64,000 nucleotides of DNA, from assembly GCA_028866895.1 (NCBI GenBank), contig JAGWHF010000005.1:86249-150248 (forward strand), written 5' to 3'. Below are positions 17,793-26,342 of the stretch, in pieces (the first letter of the stretch is position 1; the number at the start of each line of letters is the position of its first letter). The notes under the pieces were generated by a model. It was not told where the DNA came from. It made no database searches and was given only the letters and a program-made list of their open reading frames with translations. This DNA is from Nitrososphaerota archaeon. Its GTDB lineage: Archaea; Thermoproteota; Nitrososphaeria; Nitrososphaerales; Nitrosopumilaceae. The translations under genes were made by a program, and so were the position numbers.

Positions 17793-17930
17793 ATGGCAAC
17801 TAAAAGACGCGCAAAAAAAGCTGCTAGAAGATCTGCTCCGAAGAGAAAGGCTCCCAAGAGAAAGACAGCAGCTAGAAAATCTGCGGGTAAAAAAGCTAAA
17901 AAGAGATCTGCGGCAAAACGCAGAAGATAG
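17793..17930 (+). CDS. 45-residue Lys/Arg/Ala-rich basic protein, chromatin-protein-like
   Basis: ATG 17793 opens a 45-codon frame made almost only of Lys, Arg, Ala, Ser, Pro, Gly and Thr. There are about 24 basic residues and no acidic ones. It contains twin A-P-K-R-K units and a T-A-A-R-K-S-A-G-K-K stretch that looks like the K9 region of eukaryotic histone H3, and overall it resembles a histone H1 tail. No globular domain is present. The likely role is DNA or RNA charge neutralisation and compaction. The resemblance to H3 may be convergence of low-complexity sequence. The gene stands alone on the plus strand with a purine-rich GTGAAAGG about 20 nt upstream. Confidence 0.7.
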   Translation: MATKRRAKKAARRSAPKRKAPKRKTAARKSAGKKAKKRSAAKRRR

Positions 17931-18111
17931 AAAAATATCGCCTGTCGGTACGCGATAATTTTCAAGTTTTAGCTCCCCAAAGCCTGACTGTTGGAGCAAG
18001 TTTCTGAATAACAGATTCAGGCAAAAAGAATTTCTTTCAAAACAATTCAAGTCATAGAAGGACAGACATGCACAGGGTCCACCTGCTAGCCCGGCATCAC
18101 CATGAATAACC

Positions 18112-19524
18112 CTAGTAAAGGAAGCTCAGCAATTTTATTTGCTGTTCGGTCGTGATCACATTCCTCGAAGATAGGATTTCCAACAGTTGCGTTATCAGCT
18201 GTTTTTGCTGCTCTGAGAATCCTGGCTGGCCCACAGGCCCTGGTGGCCCCGGAGGGCCTCTCGGTCCCTGCTCACCCATAGGACCCTGTGGGCCTTGAGG
18301 GCCCTTGTCACCTGCAGGTCCCGGCGGTCCCGTGACCCCTTTTTCTCCCTGAGGACCCTGTACTCCCTGCGGACCTTTCTCGCCTGCCTGCCCTTGCGGT
18401 CCTATCGGGCCCTTGTCTCCTTGCGGTCCCTGTATACCCTGAGGTCCCGGAGGACCCTGCGGGCCAGGCGCACCCCTAGGACCCTGATCTCCCGGCTGGC
18501 CCGGCAAACCACGCGGGCCTTTCTCTCCCTGAGGTCCCGGAATCCCGGTGAGTCCTTTCTCGCCCGGCGGTCCCTGAGGGCCCTGAGGTCCCTTATCCCC
18601 AAGAGGACCTTGAGGGCCAGTCAGCCCCTTGTCGCCCTGAGGACCCTGCGGGCCTACTGGTCCCTTGTCCCCAACTGGTCCCGGTGGGCCTTTTGGACCT
18701 TTTTCTCCCGGAGGGCCTTGAATCCCTTTGTCTCCCGGCGGGCCTGACGGTCCAGTTGGGCCTTTATCACCCTGAACGCCAATTTCTCCCGTAAGTCCCT
18801 TCTCGCCCTTGTCTCCCTTGTCGCCCTTGTCTCCCTTGTCGCCTCTATCTCCCTTGTCGCCGCGCAGCCCCTTGTCACCTGAAGGTCCCTTGTCACCGGT
18901 AATCCCTTTGTCTCCGGTCGGACCCTTATCTCCCCTGTCGCCCTTGTCTCCCGGCGGTCCTGATGGACCCCTCTCCCCCTGCGGACCGGGCGGACCGGGC
19001 GGACCCTTGTCACCCGGCTGGCCCGGCGGCCCTTGCGGTCCAAGAGGTCCCGCCTGCCCAGGAGGACCCGGCGGGCCTTGGATGCCAGATGGGCCGGGCG
19101 GTCCGCGCGGGCCCTGCACTCCCTGAGGCGGATAGTAATGTTCCGCTGCAGGCCTAGCAGTTTTTTGCGGTTCTTCCCTGTGTTGACTTGGTGGAGGCTG
19201 TAACTCCCCTGAAACTGGCGTCAGGGCAACCTGAAACGAACCGCTGATTGAGGAAAACTGATCCTGGACCACAATCCAGACAGATTCCCTTGTAAACACA
19301 AAATCAGGAATAGGATTCCTCGCAGAACCTAGAACCTGAGTGAATTTTCCCTCCTTTACCCTCAGGTGAAAGTTGTCTTTCCAGAGCACGGGGAAGTCCC
19401 TGCGCCGTACATCCTCTGCAGAGGGCGCATAGTCACAGATTGAGATCTGCACCTCAAAGACTCCAGACGGTAGTTTAAATGGCGACTCGCCAGTTACCTC
19501 TATGGTCTTATCCTTGGCTGACAT
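18112..19524 (-). CDS. Collagen-like protein with 100 uninterrupted Gly-X-Y triplets
   Basis: The 470-residue product has three parts. Residues 1-134 form a predicted beta-rich domain plus a Pro/Gln linker. Residues 135-434 are 100 consecutive Gly-X-Y triplets by my count, rich in GPP, GPQ and GDK. Residues 435-470 are a helical tail ([18 protein letters not shown]) that could trimerise. The run of G-D-K and G-E-K triplets near 193-242 would give the inter-chain salt bridges that stabilise bacterial collagens without hydroxyproline. No signal peptide is visible, so location is uncertain. The gene stands alone between a 181-bp spacer and the TPR gene. Confidence 0.93.
   Translation of the reverse strand: MSAKDKTIEVTGESPFKLPSGVFEVQISICDYAPSAEDVRRRDFPVLWKDNFHLRVKEGKFTQVLGSARNPIPDFVFTRESVWIVVQDQFSSISGSFQVALTPVSGELQPPPSQHREEPQKTARPAAEHYYPPQGVQGPRGPPGPSGIQGPPGPPGQAGPLGPQGPPGQPGDKGPPGPPGPQGERGPSGPPGDKGDRGDKGPTGDKGITGDKGPSGDKGLRGDKGDRGDKGDKGDKGDKGEKGLTGEIGVQGDKGPTGPSGPPGDKGIQGPPGEKGPKGPPGPVGDKGPVGPQGPQGDKGLTGPQGPLGDKGPQGPQGPPGEKGLTGIPGPQGEKGPRGLPGQPGDQGPRGAPGPQGPPGPQGIQGPQGDKGPIGPQGQAGEKGPQGVQGPQGEKGVTGPPGPAGDKGPQGPQGPMGEQGPRGPPGPPGPVGQPGFSEQQKQLITQLLEILSSRNVITTEQQIKLLSFLY
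18223..19122 (-). repeat. Imperfect 9-bp periodic repeat coding for collagen triplets
   Basis: These 900 bp encode the Gly-X-Y region. Codons are varied and the third position is not uniform, so the array is an old, selected coding repeat rather than a fresh tandem expansion, except the GDK block near 18800-18850 where near-identical 9-mers recur. The periodicity keeps the antisense frames open. Confidence 0.9.
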
Positions 19525-19651
19525 ATTCTTGCTGTAATTCCTAGGTATTTTTGTATTTATCAGGCATTATAAAGGCCGTCTGCCAACAAAATTTGCCATT
19601 TGGTGCATCCGGAATAGTATTTATCCATGCAAAATCCATATTTTATCAGCC

Positions 19652-20782
19652 GTGAAAAAATTATTCGAGGGTGGCTCTGGCCGGCCGGATGACAAGAAGC
19701 AGGGGATGCCAGAGGTCAGCCCTGGGTCCAAGCTTGCAAACCCAAATTATACCAGGGACAAGATGTACAAAAAAGGAATCTCCCTGATGGCAGATGAGAA
19801 GATGGATGAGGCTGCGTCCGCCTTCGAGGCTGCAATCCAAATCGACCCAGGCCACGTGGACTCGCTGTTGAAGCTTGGATACGCAAGGTTCCACATGGGG
19901 GATTTTTCCGGTGCAATGGAATCATACAACAAGGTACACGAGATAGACGTCACGAATTCAGAGGCTTGGAATCTCAAGGGCCTGATATTTTACAGGCAGA
20001 AAAATTATGAGAAAGCGCTTGAATGCGTTGAAAAATCAATCGAGATAAACCCGACCGACGGGATGTCATGGTACAACAAGGCATGTTACCACTCGCTTCT
20101 AAATAACATTCCTGAATCAATCGAGTCATTAAAAAGGTCCATTGAGATCGATGTAAAAAACGCAAAGAAGGCAGTAAGGGACAGGGACTTTGAGAACGCC
20201 AAGGCAGACGACGGTTACAGAAGAATTGTGGAGGTTGTCGTTTTAGAATCTGTAAGACAAGGTTATCACAAGGTAGGACAAATCGTGTGGACAACCATGC
20301 TGGGCAAGGCAGAGGTGGAGGATGCCGCACGGAAGCTTTTAGAAAAGGGCCTGTTAATTCGGGCTGACAAAAACATGGGACTTACCAAGATAGAAGAATA
20401 CGAGATTGCCCCCGAGCTTGCGGCAAAGATAGGCGTAGAAAAGAAAGGGCTCTTCGGCACTAAAAAGATAAACCCGCTCCTACTCCAACACCTCAAGGAG
20501 ATAAGCGAGGCGGTGCAGGCAGTCAAGTCCTCGATTGAAAAAGGCGACGTAAATGAAGTGCTTTCCAAGATGGACGTTTTCATAGATCCTCACAAGATAG
20601 GTGCACAGATGATCGAGCACTTCTTTGAGGAGCACCGGGACATACGCTTCTTTAGGATCAGGCTGGCAGACAAGGGTTACGAATACTTGCAATCAAACAA
20701 GCAGAAAATGCTAGAGCTCTTCGACCACATAGAAAGCCAGACCACCAAAAAGATAAGGAACGAAACGGCGCGCAGCAGTTAG
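19652..20782 (+). CDS. TPR-repeat protein with C-terminal winged-helix-like region
   Basis: The 376-residue product starts at GTG 19652. It holds three to four tetratricopeptide repeats at about residues 35-170, including SLLKLGYARFHMGDFSGA and LKGLIFYRQKNYEKALEC. Residues 185-265 look like a winged helix (EDAARKLLEKGLLIRADK). The remainder is alpha-helical. TPRs mediate protein contacts, so a scaffold or regulator is likely; the partner is unknown. The coding sequence ends three bases before the convergent rhodanese gene. Confidence 0.82.
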   Translation: MKKLFEGGSGRPDDKKQGMPEVSPGSKLANPNYTRDKMYKKGISLMADEKMDEAASAFEAAIQIDPGHVDSLLKLGYARFHMGDFSGAMESYNKVHEIDVTNSEAWNLKGLIFYRQKNYEKALECVEKSIEINPTDGMSWYNKACYHSLLNNIPESIESLKRSIEIDVKNAKKAVRDRDFENAKADDGYRRIVEVVVLESVRQGYHKVGQIVWTTMLGKAEVEDAARKLLEKGLLIRADKNMGLTKIEEYEIAPELAAKIGVEKKGLFGTKKINPLLLQHLKEISEAVQAVKSSIEKGDVNEVLSKMDVFIDPHKIGAQMIEHFFEEHRDIRFFRIRLADKGYEYLQSNKQKMLELFDHIESQTTKKIRNETARSS

Positions 20783-20785
20783 AAC

Positions 20786-21595
20786 TTATTCCGCAGAAAG
20801 ATCCCAATAGTTGGCATCGCTCTGCCGTTCTATAGGCTTTTCAAGCGACTTCCATTCCTTGAAGGAACGCACGTAGAGTTTTACATTTGGAATACCCACA
20901 GACTTGAGGGCATAGTATCCAAGTCCTGACAGGGTCCCCACGCTCCCGCAGTAGGTGATGACCTCCGAATCTGACGTAATCCTCCTGTTTTGCATCAGCC
21001 TTTTGAGGTCGTCCTTTGGCCTAAGTATATTCTGCGGTGATGCGAGCATTCTGTAAGGCATGTTGATTGCCCCCGGAATATGGTTCTCAAGGAAGTTCAG
21101 CCGTTCCCTATTATCCACCAAAATTGCACCCTTTCCTTTTTCCTCCATCAAGGCGTCAGCCGTTGCAAGAATTTGCGGCTGTAGCCTGAGGGAATGGTTT
21201 TTTTTGGCAGGGGAGGGCGATTCAAGGCTTGTCTCAAGCCCCAACCTTTTCCACGAACTGAAGGTGACATCAAGCAATGAAACCTCATCATGCCCGATAT
21301 ACTGGAGTGTCCAGGCAACACGTGATGCCAGAGCCCCGAAGGTATCATCATATACGACCACCGGTGTCTCATCGTCGATTCCAAACGATTGTACGAACTG
21401 GAGCACCTTTGACGGCTCGTCATCTGCAAGAAGCGTTGAGAGAGGAAAATTTACCGCGTCTGGTATGTGATCCTTCTTGTAGTCCTCCTCCTTTCGTATG
21501 TCAAGGACCCTAACACTCTTGTCCCTGATCTCAGACCTTAGAGTATCGGCATTTACGGTAATGCGTGCAGTTTTTTCCCTGCTCAAGCGGCACAC
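20786..21595 (-). CDS. Tandem-domain rhodanese (sulfurtransferase)
   Basis: The 269-residue product has two rhodanese domains. The second has the active loop TYCGSVGT with Cys216, and the first has the inactive VYDDTFGA in the same place. This is the usual thiosulfate or 3-mercaptopyruvate sulfurtransferase layout, here with a six-residue loop C-G-S-V-G-T. The GTG start at 21595 overlaps the end of the sulfite/nitrite reductase gene by 13 bp, so the pair is an operon in sulfur assimilation. Substrate choice between thiosulfate and mercaptopyruvate is not resolved. Confidence 0.88.
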   Translation of the reverse strand: MCRLSREKTARITVNADTLRSEIRDKSVRVLDIRKEEDYKKDHIPDAVNFPLSTLLADDEPSKVLQFVQSFGIDDETPVVVYDDTFGALASRVAWTLQYIGHDEVSLLDVTFSSWKRLGLETSLESPSPAKKNHSLRLQPQILATADALMEEKGKGAILVDNRERLNFLENHIPGAINMPYRMLASPQNILRPKDDLKRLMQNRRITSDSEVITYCGSVGTLSGLGYYALKSVGIPNVKLYVRSFKEWKSLEKPIERQSDANYWDLSAE

Positions 21596-23388
21596 TCGCC
21601 CCTTCCGGTTCTGGCCCTATATGTGCCGTCATTTCCATAGTCGACATAAAAGTCCTCATCCTGTTCAATCGATGGGGGCGTGACAACAGGCCTGAGCACC
21701 TCTTTGATATCATTAAGAGACTTCACTTTGGAACTTCCGTTTCCTTCCACGATCATCCCTATCCACGAGCTCAGTGTTTCACCCTGCCTTTTTTCTGACT
21801 TGAAGACCTCAATTATCTTGAGGATTGCAGGAATAACACGCTTTGCAGGGACTTTTATGGTGTTCAGCCCAAGCATCGACATGGAATCTGCCCTTCCCCC
21901 AAGAAGCATCGTGTAGAGAGGGTACATGTTCTTTTCCCACCTGCCACCACCTCCATAGAATCCGATCGTAGCAATCTCATGCTGGCCGCAGGAATTAGGA
22001 CAACCGCTAATCTTGATGGTCGAGTCCCTCAGGTCGTCGTCCTCGTCAAGCTTCATCTCAAGGAACTTCCTTTGAACTTCCTTCGCAAGCCTATGGGAAT
22101 TGGTAAGCGCAAGATTGCATGACGTGGTACCAGAGCATCCCACCACGGATGCCATCGTAAGTGCTCCGGGGTTTGCAAGACCTACCTCCATCAACCTCGC
22201 ATATAGCCTAGGAAGGTCTTCCTCCCTTACCCACCTGAAAACAATGTCTTGTGCAAATCCGTTCCTGAGTCTTCCCTCGGCAGAGAACTCCCTTGCCATG
22301 TCGGCCACGGACCTCAGCTGACTTGCAGTGATGTCTCCAGACTCCAACGTGATAAAGGCGCTGCTGTAGCCCTTCTGTTTTTGCCCAATGGTGTTACTTT
22401 TGAGCCATCTGGAGAGACCCTGTGGTGGAGATGGCATCTCCGAACTTATTGAGACCTTACGAAGTACCTCAGGATTCTTGTCAAGCTCAAGTTTTACAAG
22501 AACGGACTGCGTCAATCTTACCATGGTCCGCTCCTTGAGCACTAGGTTGTGGAATTTTTCCCATCCGATCTCGTTTACAAGATAGCGCATCCTGTTTCTT
22601 GCCATATTGTCCCTGTTTCCCATCCTGTCGTAAACCCGAATTACTGCAATTATCGTGTAGAGAAGATCCTCTTCAAGAGTAAATTCCTCGAGTTGGTGGC
22701 CCACAAATGACTGGGCTCCAAGACCGCCGCCCAAGAAGACCTTGAACCCGTTCTGCGGCTTGCCGTTTATCTCCCTTCTTTCGGGTATCAAACCCACGTC
22801 GACAATCCTTGCCATTCCGTGTTTTTCACAGCATGTATAATTTATCTTGAATTTTCTTGGCAGTGACTGGTTCATTGAATTCCTAAGCAGAAACTTTGCG
22901 GTAGCTAGAGCATATGGCGTTGGATCAAAGACCTCATCTGGGCAGACACCTGCGAGAGGGCTGCACATGACATTCCTTACAGAATTTCCGCAGGCCTCCC
23001 TCGTAGTCAATCCTGCCTCCGCAAGTCCCCTCATGACTTCTGATACGTCCTCCAAGGCAACCCAGTGCAACTGAAAGTTCTGCCGCGTAGAAACATGCGC
23101 GCTTCCAATCGAGAAAGACTCGCTCAGCTCCGCGATTTTCTCCAACTGTTCAGGATAAACCTCACCCGCAGGAATTTTGATGCGCACCATGCTGTAGTCA
23201 TCTGTCATCCTGCTGCCATACGCGCCATGCTGCAGCCTGAACCTGCGTAGCTCGTCACTTGTAATTTTGCCCTGTCTGTAGAGTTTTACCATCTCCGCAA
23301 ATTTTTCAGATTCCTCTAGCCTGCCCCATTGAATCTTGGGCTGGGGAAGGTTTTCTGGTCTTGAATGAGAGAGGCTGGTCTTGCTCAA
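21583..23388 (-). CDS. Ferredoxin-type siroheme sulfite/nitrite reductase
   Basis: The 601-residue product carries two ferrodoxin-like NIR_SIR half domains and the siroheme/4Fe-4S cysteines at 418, 424, 463 and 467 (C-x5-C-x38-C-x3-C, CSGTTSC and CPNSC). It reduces sulfite to sulfide, or nitrite to ammonia, with six electrons from ferredoxin. Coupling to a rhodanese favours sulfite. The last 40 residues (IEQDEDFYVDYGND) extend past the usual end. The start is TTG 23388, with a TTTATATTC box about 35 nt upstream. Confidence 0.9.
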   Translation of the reverse strand: MSKTSLSHSRPENLPQPKIQWGRLEESEKFAEMVKLYRQGKITSDELRRFRLQHGAYGSRMTDDYSMVRIKIPAGEVYPEQLEKIAELSESFSIGSAHVSTRQNFQLHWVALEDVSEVMRGLAEAGLTTREACGNSVRNVMCSPLAGVCPDEVFDPTPYALATAKFLLRNSMNQSLPRKFKINYTCCEKHGMARIVDVGLIPERREINGKPQNGFKVFLGGGLGAQSFVGHQLEEFTLEEDLLYTIIAVIRVYDRMGNRDNMARNRMRYLVNEIGWEKFHNLVLKERTMVRLTQSVLVKLELDKNPEVLRKVSISSEMPSPPQGLSRWLKSNTIGQKQKGYSSAFITLESGDITASQLRSVADMAREFSAEGRLRNGFAQDIVFRWVREEDLPRLYARLMEVGLANPGALTMASVVGCSGTTSCNLALTNSHRLAKEVQRKFLEMKLDEDDDLRDSTIKISGCPNSCGQHEIATIGFYGGGGRWEKNMYPLYTMLLGGRADSMSMLGLNTIKVPAKRVIPAILKIIEVFKSEKRQGETLSSWIGMIVEGNGSSKVKSLNDIKEVLRPVVTPPSIEQDEDFYVDYGNDGTYRARTGRGECAA

Positions 23389-23573
23389 TTGTTGTTAGCT
23401 ACTCTTCGGAGCGAATATAAATTTTAAAATAGACACCAGATACGCAGTGAACAGACTACATGGTGGCAAGATTTTCCACCTTTCATGTCTGGCGGCATGC
23501 TGGATTAAGTTAGGAAAAGCTAACCCAACAATAGCAGAAAAGAGTTAAATGAAGACCGAAGAGAAAAATTCAC
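23389..23573. promoter_or_regulatory. Divergent promoter region between reductase and ino1
   Basis: This 185-bp space holds TATA-like A/T boxes near both ends. On the minus strand a TTTTAAAATTTATATTC tract precedes the reductase TTG start. On the plus strand GAGTTAAATG lies about 30 nt before GTG 23574. The short palindrome AGTTAGGAAAAGCTAAC at about 23509 could be an operator. I see no small gene here. Confidence 0.4.
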
Positions 23574-24590
23574 GTGCCTGACAAGATCAAGATCGCATTA
23601 GCCGGTTTTGGCAATGTTGCATCGACATTGGCCAAGGGACTTGAATTCTACAAAAATTCAGAAGAGGGTCTCTGGCACCCACGAATAGGCGGCCTCACAC
23701 TCAATGATATCATGATTTCCGCAGTCTATGACATTGACGCGACAAAAGTTGGAAAGAGTATAGGCGATGTGGCTGGGTCCGATGCCTCGAGTCCCGGGAT
23801 CATAATACAGCCTGGAATAATTTCCGATGCTGTACCTTCACATATCAGCCAGAACGGCCAAGCCAGAACTGAAAGTTATGAAGATTTTGTAAATTCCCTA
23901 AAGTCCTCCAAACCGGACTTCTTTCTAAACCTGATTTCCTCCGGTCTTGACAAGACCTCTGGAATGTATTGCAGTGCGGCGCTAGAGGCAGGATGTTCAT
24001 TTTTCAACGCTACCTCCGCAAGGACTGTCACGGACGAGGTGAGAAAGTCTTTCGAGGCAAAAGGCCAAGTCATCCTGGGAGACGACCTCATGAGTCAGTT
24101 CGGAGGAACCGCCTTTCACCGGGGAATGATTGACTTTATGATAAGCAGGGGAATTAGGATCCAGAAAGCATACCAGCTTGACGTCGGCGGGAACCAAGAC
24201 ACAAAGAACACGATGGTAGAGGATATACGGGAGAGAAAGCGCAACATCAAGACAGAATCGATAGCAATAGAGTCCCCATACCCATTCCGGTCCGCTGCGG
24301 GAACTACCGAGTACGCTGAACAGCTGGGTGACTCCAGGGTAAGCTACTACTGGATGGAGGCAAAGGGATTTCTAGGTTCCCCTGTAGAGATGGACCTTTC
24401 GCTTAGGACAAAGGACAGCACAAACGGGTGCAACGTAATTGTTGATGCTCTTCGAGCGGCAAGATACTTGCTTTCAAAAAATGACTTGGATGGGATGGAC
24501 GTTGTCTCGGCCTACGCCTTCAAGAATCCTGCAAGAAAGATGCACATAAGGGACTGCATCAAATCCTTCGAGGATTCGTTTGCCAGTTAG
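23574..24590 (+). CDS. ino1: Myo-inositol-1-phosphate synthase
   Basis: The 338-residue NAD-dependent enzyme converts glucose 6-phosphate to inositol 1-phosphate, the head-group precursor of archaeal inositol lipids. It starts with IALAGFGNVASTLAKGLEF and shows family blocks GDDLMSQFGGTAFHRGMI, LDVGGNQDT and MEAKGFLGSPVEMDLSL. Archaeal and actinobacterial forms have this shorter length. The start is GTG 23574. Confidence 0.9.
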   Translation: MPDKIKIALAGFGNVASTLAKGLEFYKNSEEGLWHPRIGGLTLNDIMISAVYDIDATKVGKSIGDVAGSDASSPGIIIQPGIISDAVPSHISQNGQARTESYEDFVNSLKSSKPDFFLNLISSGLDKTSGMYCSAALEAGCSFFNATSARTVTDEVRKSFEAKGQVILGDDLMSQFGGTAFHRGMIDFMISRGIRIQKAYQLDVGGNQDTKNTMVEDIRERKRNIKTESIAIESPYPFRSAAGTTEYAEQLGDSRVSYYWMEAKGFLGSPVEMDLSLRTKDSTNGCNVIVDALRAARYLLSKNDLDGMDVVSAYAFKNPARKMHIRDCIKSFEDSFAS

Positions 24591-24712
24591 GGTTCATTCC
24601 AAGTCGCGCGACAAAGTCCAAACGCCGCCCAACCCGGAAGCATCCAACATGTGAGTGCTTGGCACTAAATTTCAAAGCAAACTATTAATTTGCTCATGCA
24701 AGGATATTTTTC

Positions 24713-25528
24713 ATGCAAAAAACCATTGAAACAGGAGCTCCAAAGATCTTTGCAGATGTTGATGAAAAGGAGATTACGAGAGCAATCGCCGATGAGTTTC
24801 ATTCAGTTCTAGTAGACAGGGCTGATTCTGACGTCATAATAATAGGGGCAGGACCGGCCGGCTTGACCGCATCCAGGGAGCTTGCATCAATGGGATTCAA
24901 GACACTAGTGATAGAACAGAACAATTACCTGGGGGGCGGATACTGGCTTGGAGGATACATGATGAATCCAGTAACAGTCAGGGCCCCAGCCCAAAAAATA
25001 TGGGACGAGTTGGGCGTACCATACAAGAAAGTGAGGGAAGGGCTGTACCTAACTCCCGGCCCACACGCAGTATCAAAGCTTATTGCGGCCGCGTGCGACG
25101 CAGGAGTAAAGTTCCTGAACCTTACAAAGTTTGACGACCTCGTACTGAAAAATGGCAGGGTGGCAGGCATCGTAGTAAACTGGATGCCCGTCTCTGCACT
25201 TCCGAGGAACATAACCTGTGTCGATCCGGTAGCGTTGGAGTCCAAGGTGGTGATAGATGCCTCCGGCCATGATTCCGTTGCCGTAAAGAGATTGGTCGAC
25301 AGGAAGCTCGTCGAGTGGAAAGGAATGGATCCCATGTGGGTAGATGACGGCGAGAACAAGGTGGTTTACCACACAGGCGAGGTATTTCCAGGACTGGTAG
25401 TTGCCGGAATGTCCGTTACGGAAACCTACGGCATTGCAAGAATGGGTCCCACCTATGGTTCCATGCTGCTTTCGGGCAAAAAGGCAGCCGAGGTAGCGGC
25501 AGTCAAGATAAAGGAAGCAAGAAGATAA
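24713..25528 (+). CDS. thi4: Thiamine thiazole synthase Thi4 with a Cys at the sulfur-donor position
   Basis: The 271-residue product has the FAD/NAD dinucleotide motif IIIGAGPAGLTASREL (43-58) and GGGYWLGGYMMN (74-85), which is diagnostic for Thi4. Cys169 in NITCVDP falls at the place of yeast Cys205, the residue that gives its sulfur to the thiazole. Methanococcal enzymes that use free sulfide have His there. By this rule the enzyme may be a single-turnover suicide form. No TPP riboswitch pattern is visible in the 122 bp upstream; a CTATTAATTT box lies about 30 nt before ATG 24713. Confidence 0.93.
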   Translation: MQKTIETGAPKIFADVDEKEITRAIADEFHSVLVDRADSDVIIIGAGPAGLTASRELASMGFKTLVIEQNNYLGGGYWLGGYMMNPVTVRAPAQKIWDELGVPYKKVREGLYLTPGPHAVSKLIAAACDAGVKFLNLTKFDDLVLKNGRVAGIVVNWMPVSALPRNITCVDPVALESKVVIDASGHDSVAVKRLVDRKLVEWKGMDPMWVDDGENKVVYHTGEVFPGLVVAGMSVTETYGIARMGPTYGSMLLSGKKAAEVAAVKIKEARR

Positions 25529-25547
25529 ATTATTCAAGGGCGGCATT

Positions 25548-26309
25548 TTGCCGTTGAGAATTTCTAACCTCTACTTGTACGATGCTCCTGCCGTACCACA
25601 GATAAGGACAAACGAATTGGCCGAATTTTTGACAGAGAAAACCGGGATAAGCGTCAAGACAAGAAGGAGTTTTTTAGAGCACCATTCTTGCACCCGAGAT
25701 GCACTCCAGCTGATTTCCTCATGCGTGATTTCAGATCTACTGTCACCAATAGATCAGGTGACCACTAAAGTGACGCCTCGATCCCAGGAGGGACCTGCAA
25801 TGCACGGTGCCCCGCTTTATGACGGATTTGAACTACAAAAAGTGCTCACATATTACATCCCCGAATCTGAGTTGGTACAGGATAACTTTCATCTGGTTTT
25901 TACCGACATGCTTACCTGTACATATGATTATGATGATTACAGATACCATGCAAGGGCAATCATCTGCTCAAACCCTGCCCTAGTTTCCATCCCAGGAATA
26001 ATCGAAGCCCCCGCAAAACCGCGTGATTACTACTTTCAAGTTTATGAAAAAGCGCTACAAGGCGTCGGCGAGGAGATTGTAAGGAAAGGCTTCAAAGGTA
26101 GGTTTCTTGAGTACGGAGACGACAGGCTAGGGCTGGTGGCAAAAGGATACGCCCTACAGGCAATAATGTACTATCTTACCGGCGACCCCTTTTGTGAATC
26201 CAAGGATTGCATCCTGTACAATGCTCACTGGCAAGAAGACCTCCTCCACGCACAGTCCGAAATTGGATCTTTATGCGAGCAACATAAAAAAACACTCGCC
26301 AAGTCCTGA
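25548..26309 (+). CDS. Conserved-looking protein of unknown function beside thi4
   Basis: The 253-residue product starts at TTG 25548, 19 bp after thi4. It has no signal peptide or membrane segment. Recognisable spots are FTDMLTCTYDYDDYRYHARAII in the middle and a C-terminal region with C-E-S-K-D-C and YNAHWQEDLLHAQ. Cys and His content is moderate. I do not recognise the family with certainty; similar proteins in archaea have been called putative metallopeptidases, but no HExxH motif is present. Co-directional spacing suggests co-transcription with thi4 and trxB. Confidence 0.6.
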   Translation: MPLRISNLYLYDAPAVPQIRTNELAEFLTEKTGISVKTRRSFLEHHSCTRDALQLISSCVISDLLSPIDQVTTKVTPRSQEGPAMHGAPLYDGFELQKVLTYYIPESELVQDNFHLVFTDMLTCTYDYDDYRYHARAIICSNPALVSIPGIIEAPAKPRDYYFQVYEKALQGVGEEIVRKGFKGRFLEYGDDRLGLVAKGYALQAIMYYLTGDPFCESKDCILYNAHWQEDLLHAQSEIGSLCEQHKKTLAKS

Positions 26310-26342
26310 TTTCTTCCTGTATAATTTAAATAGGAACTAGAG

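Noticed and set aside
18295-19157. Arg/Leu/Ser- and Pro-rich frames on both strands in the collagen region
   Set aside because: The 9-bp periodicity keeps alternative frames open. Only the Gly-X-Y frame has flanking folded domains.
24591-24712. Possible TPP riboswitch upstream of thi4
   Set aside because: I looked for the conserved CUGAGA and thi-box elements and found none in these 122 bp.
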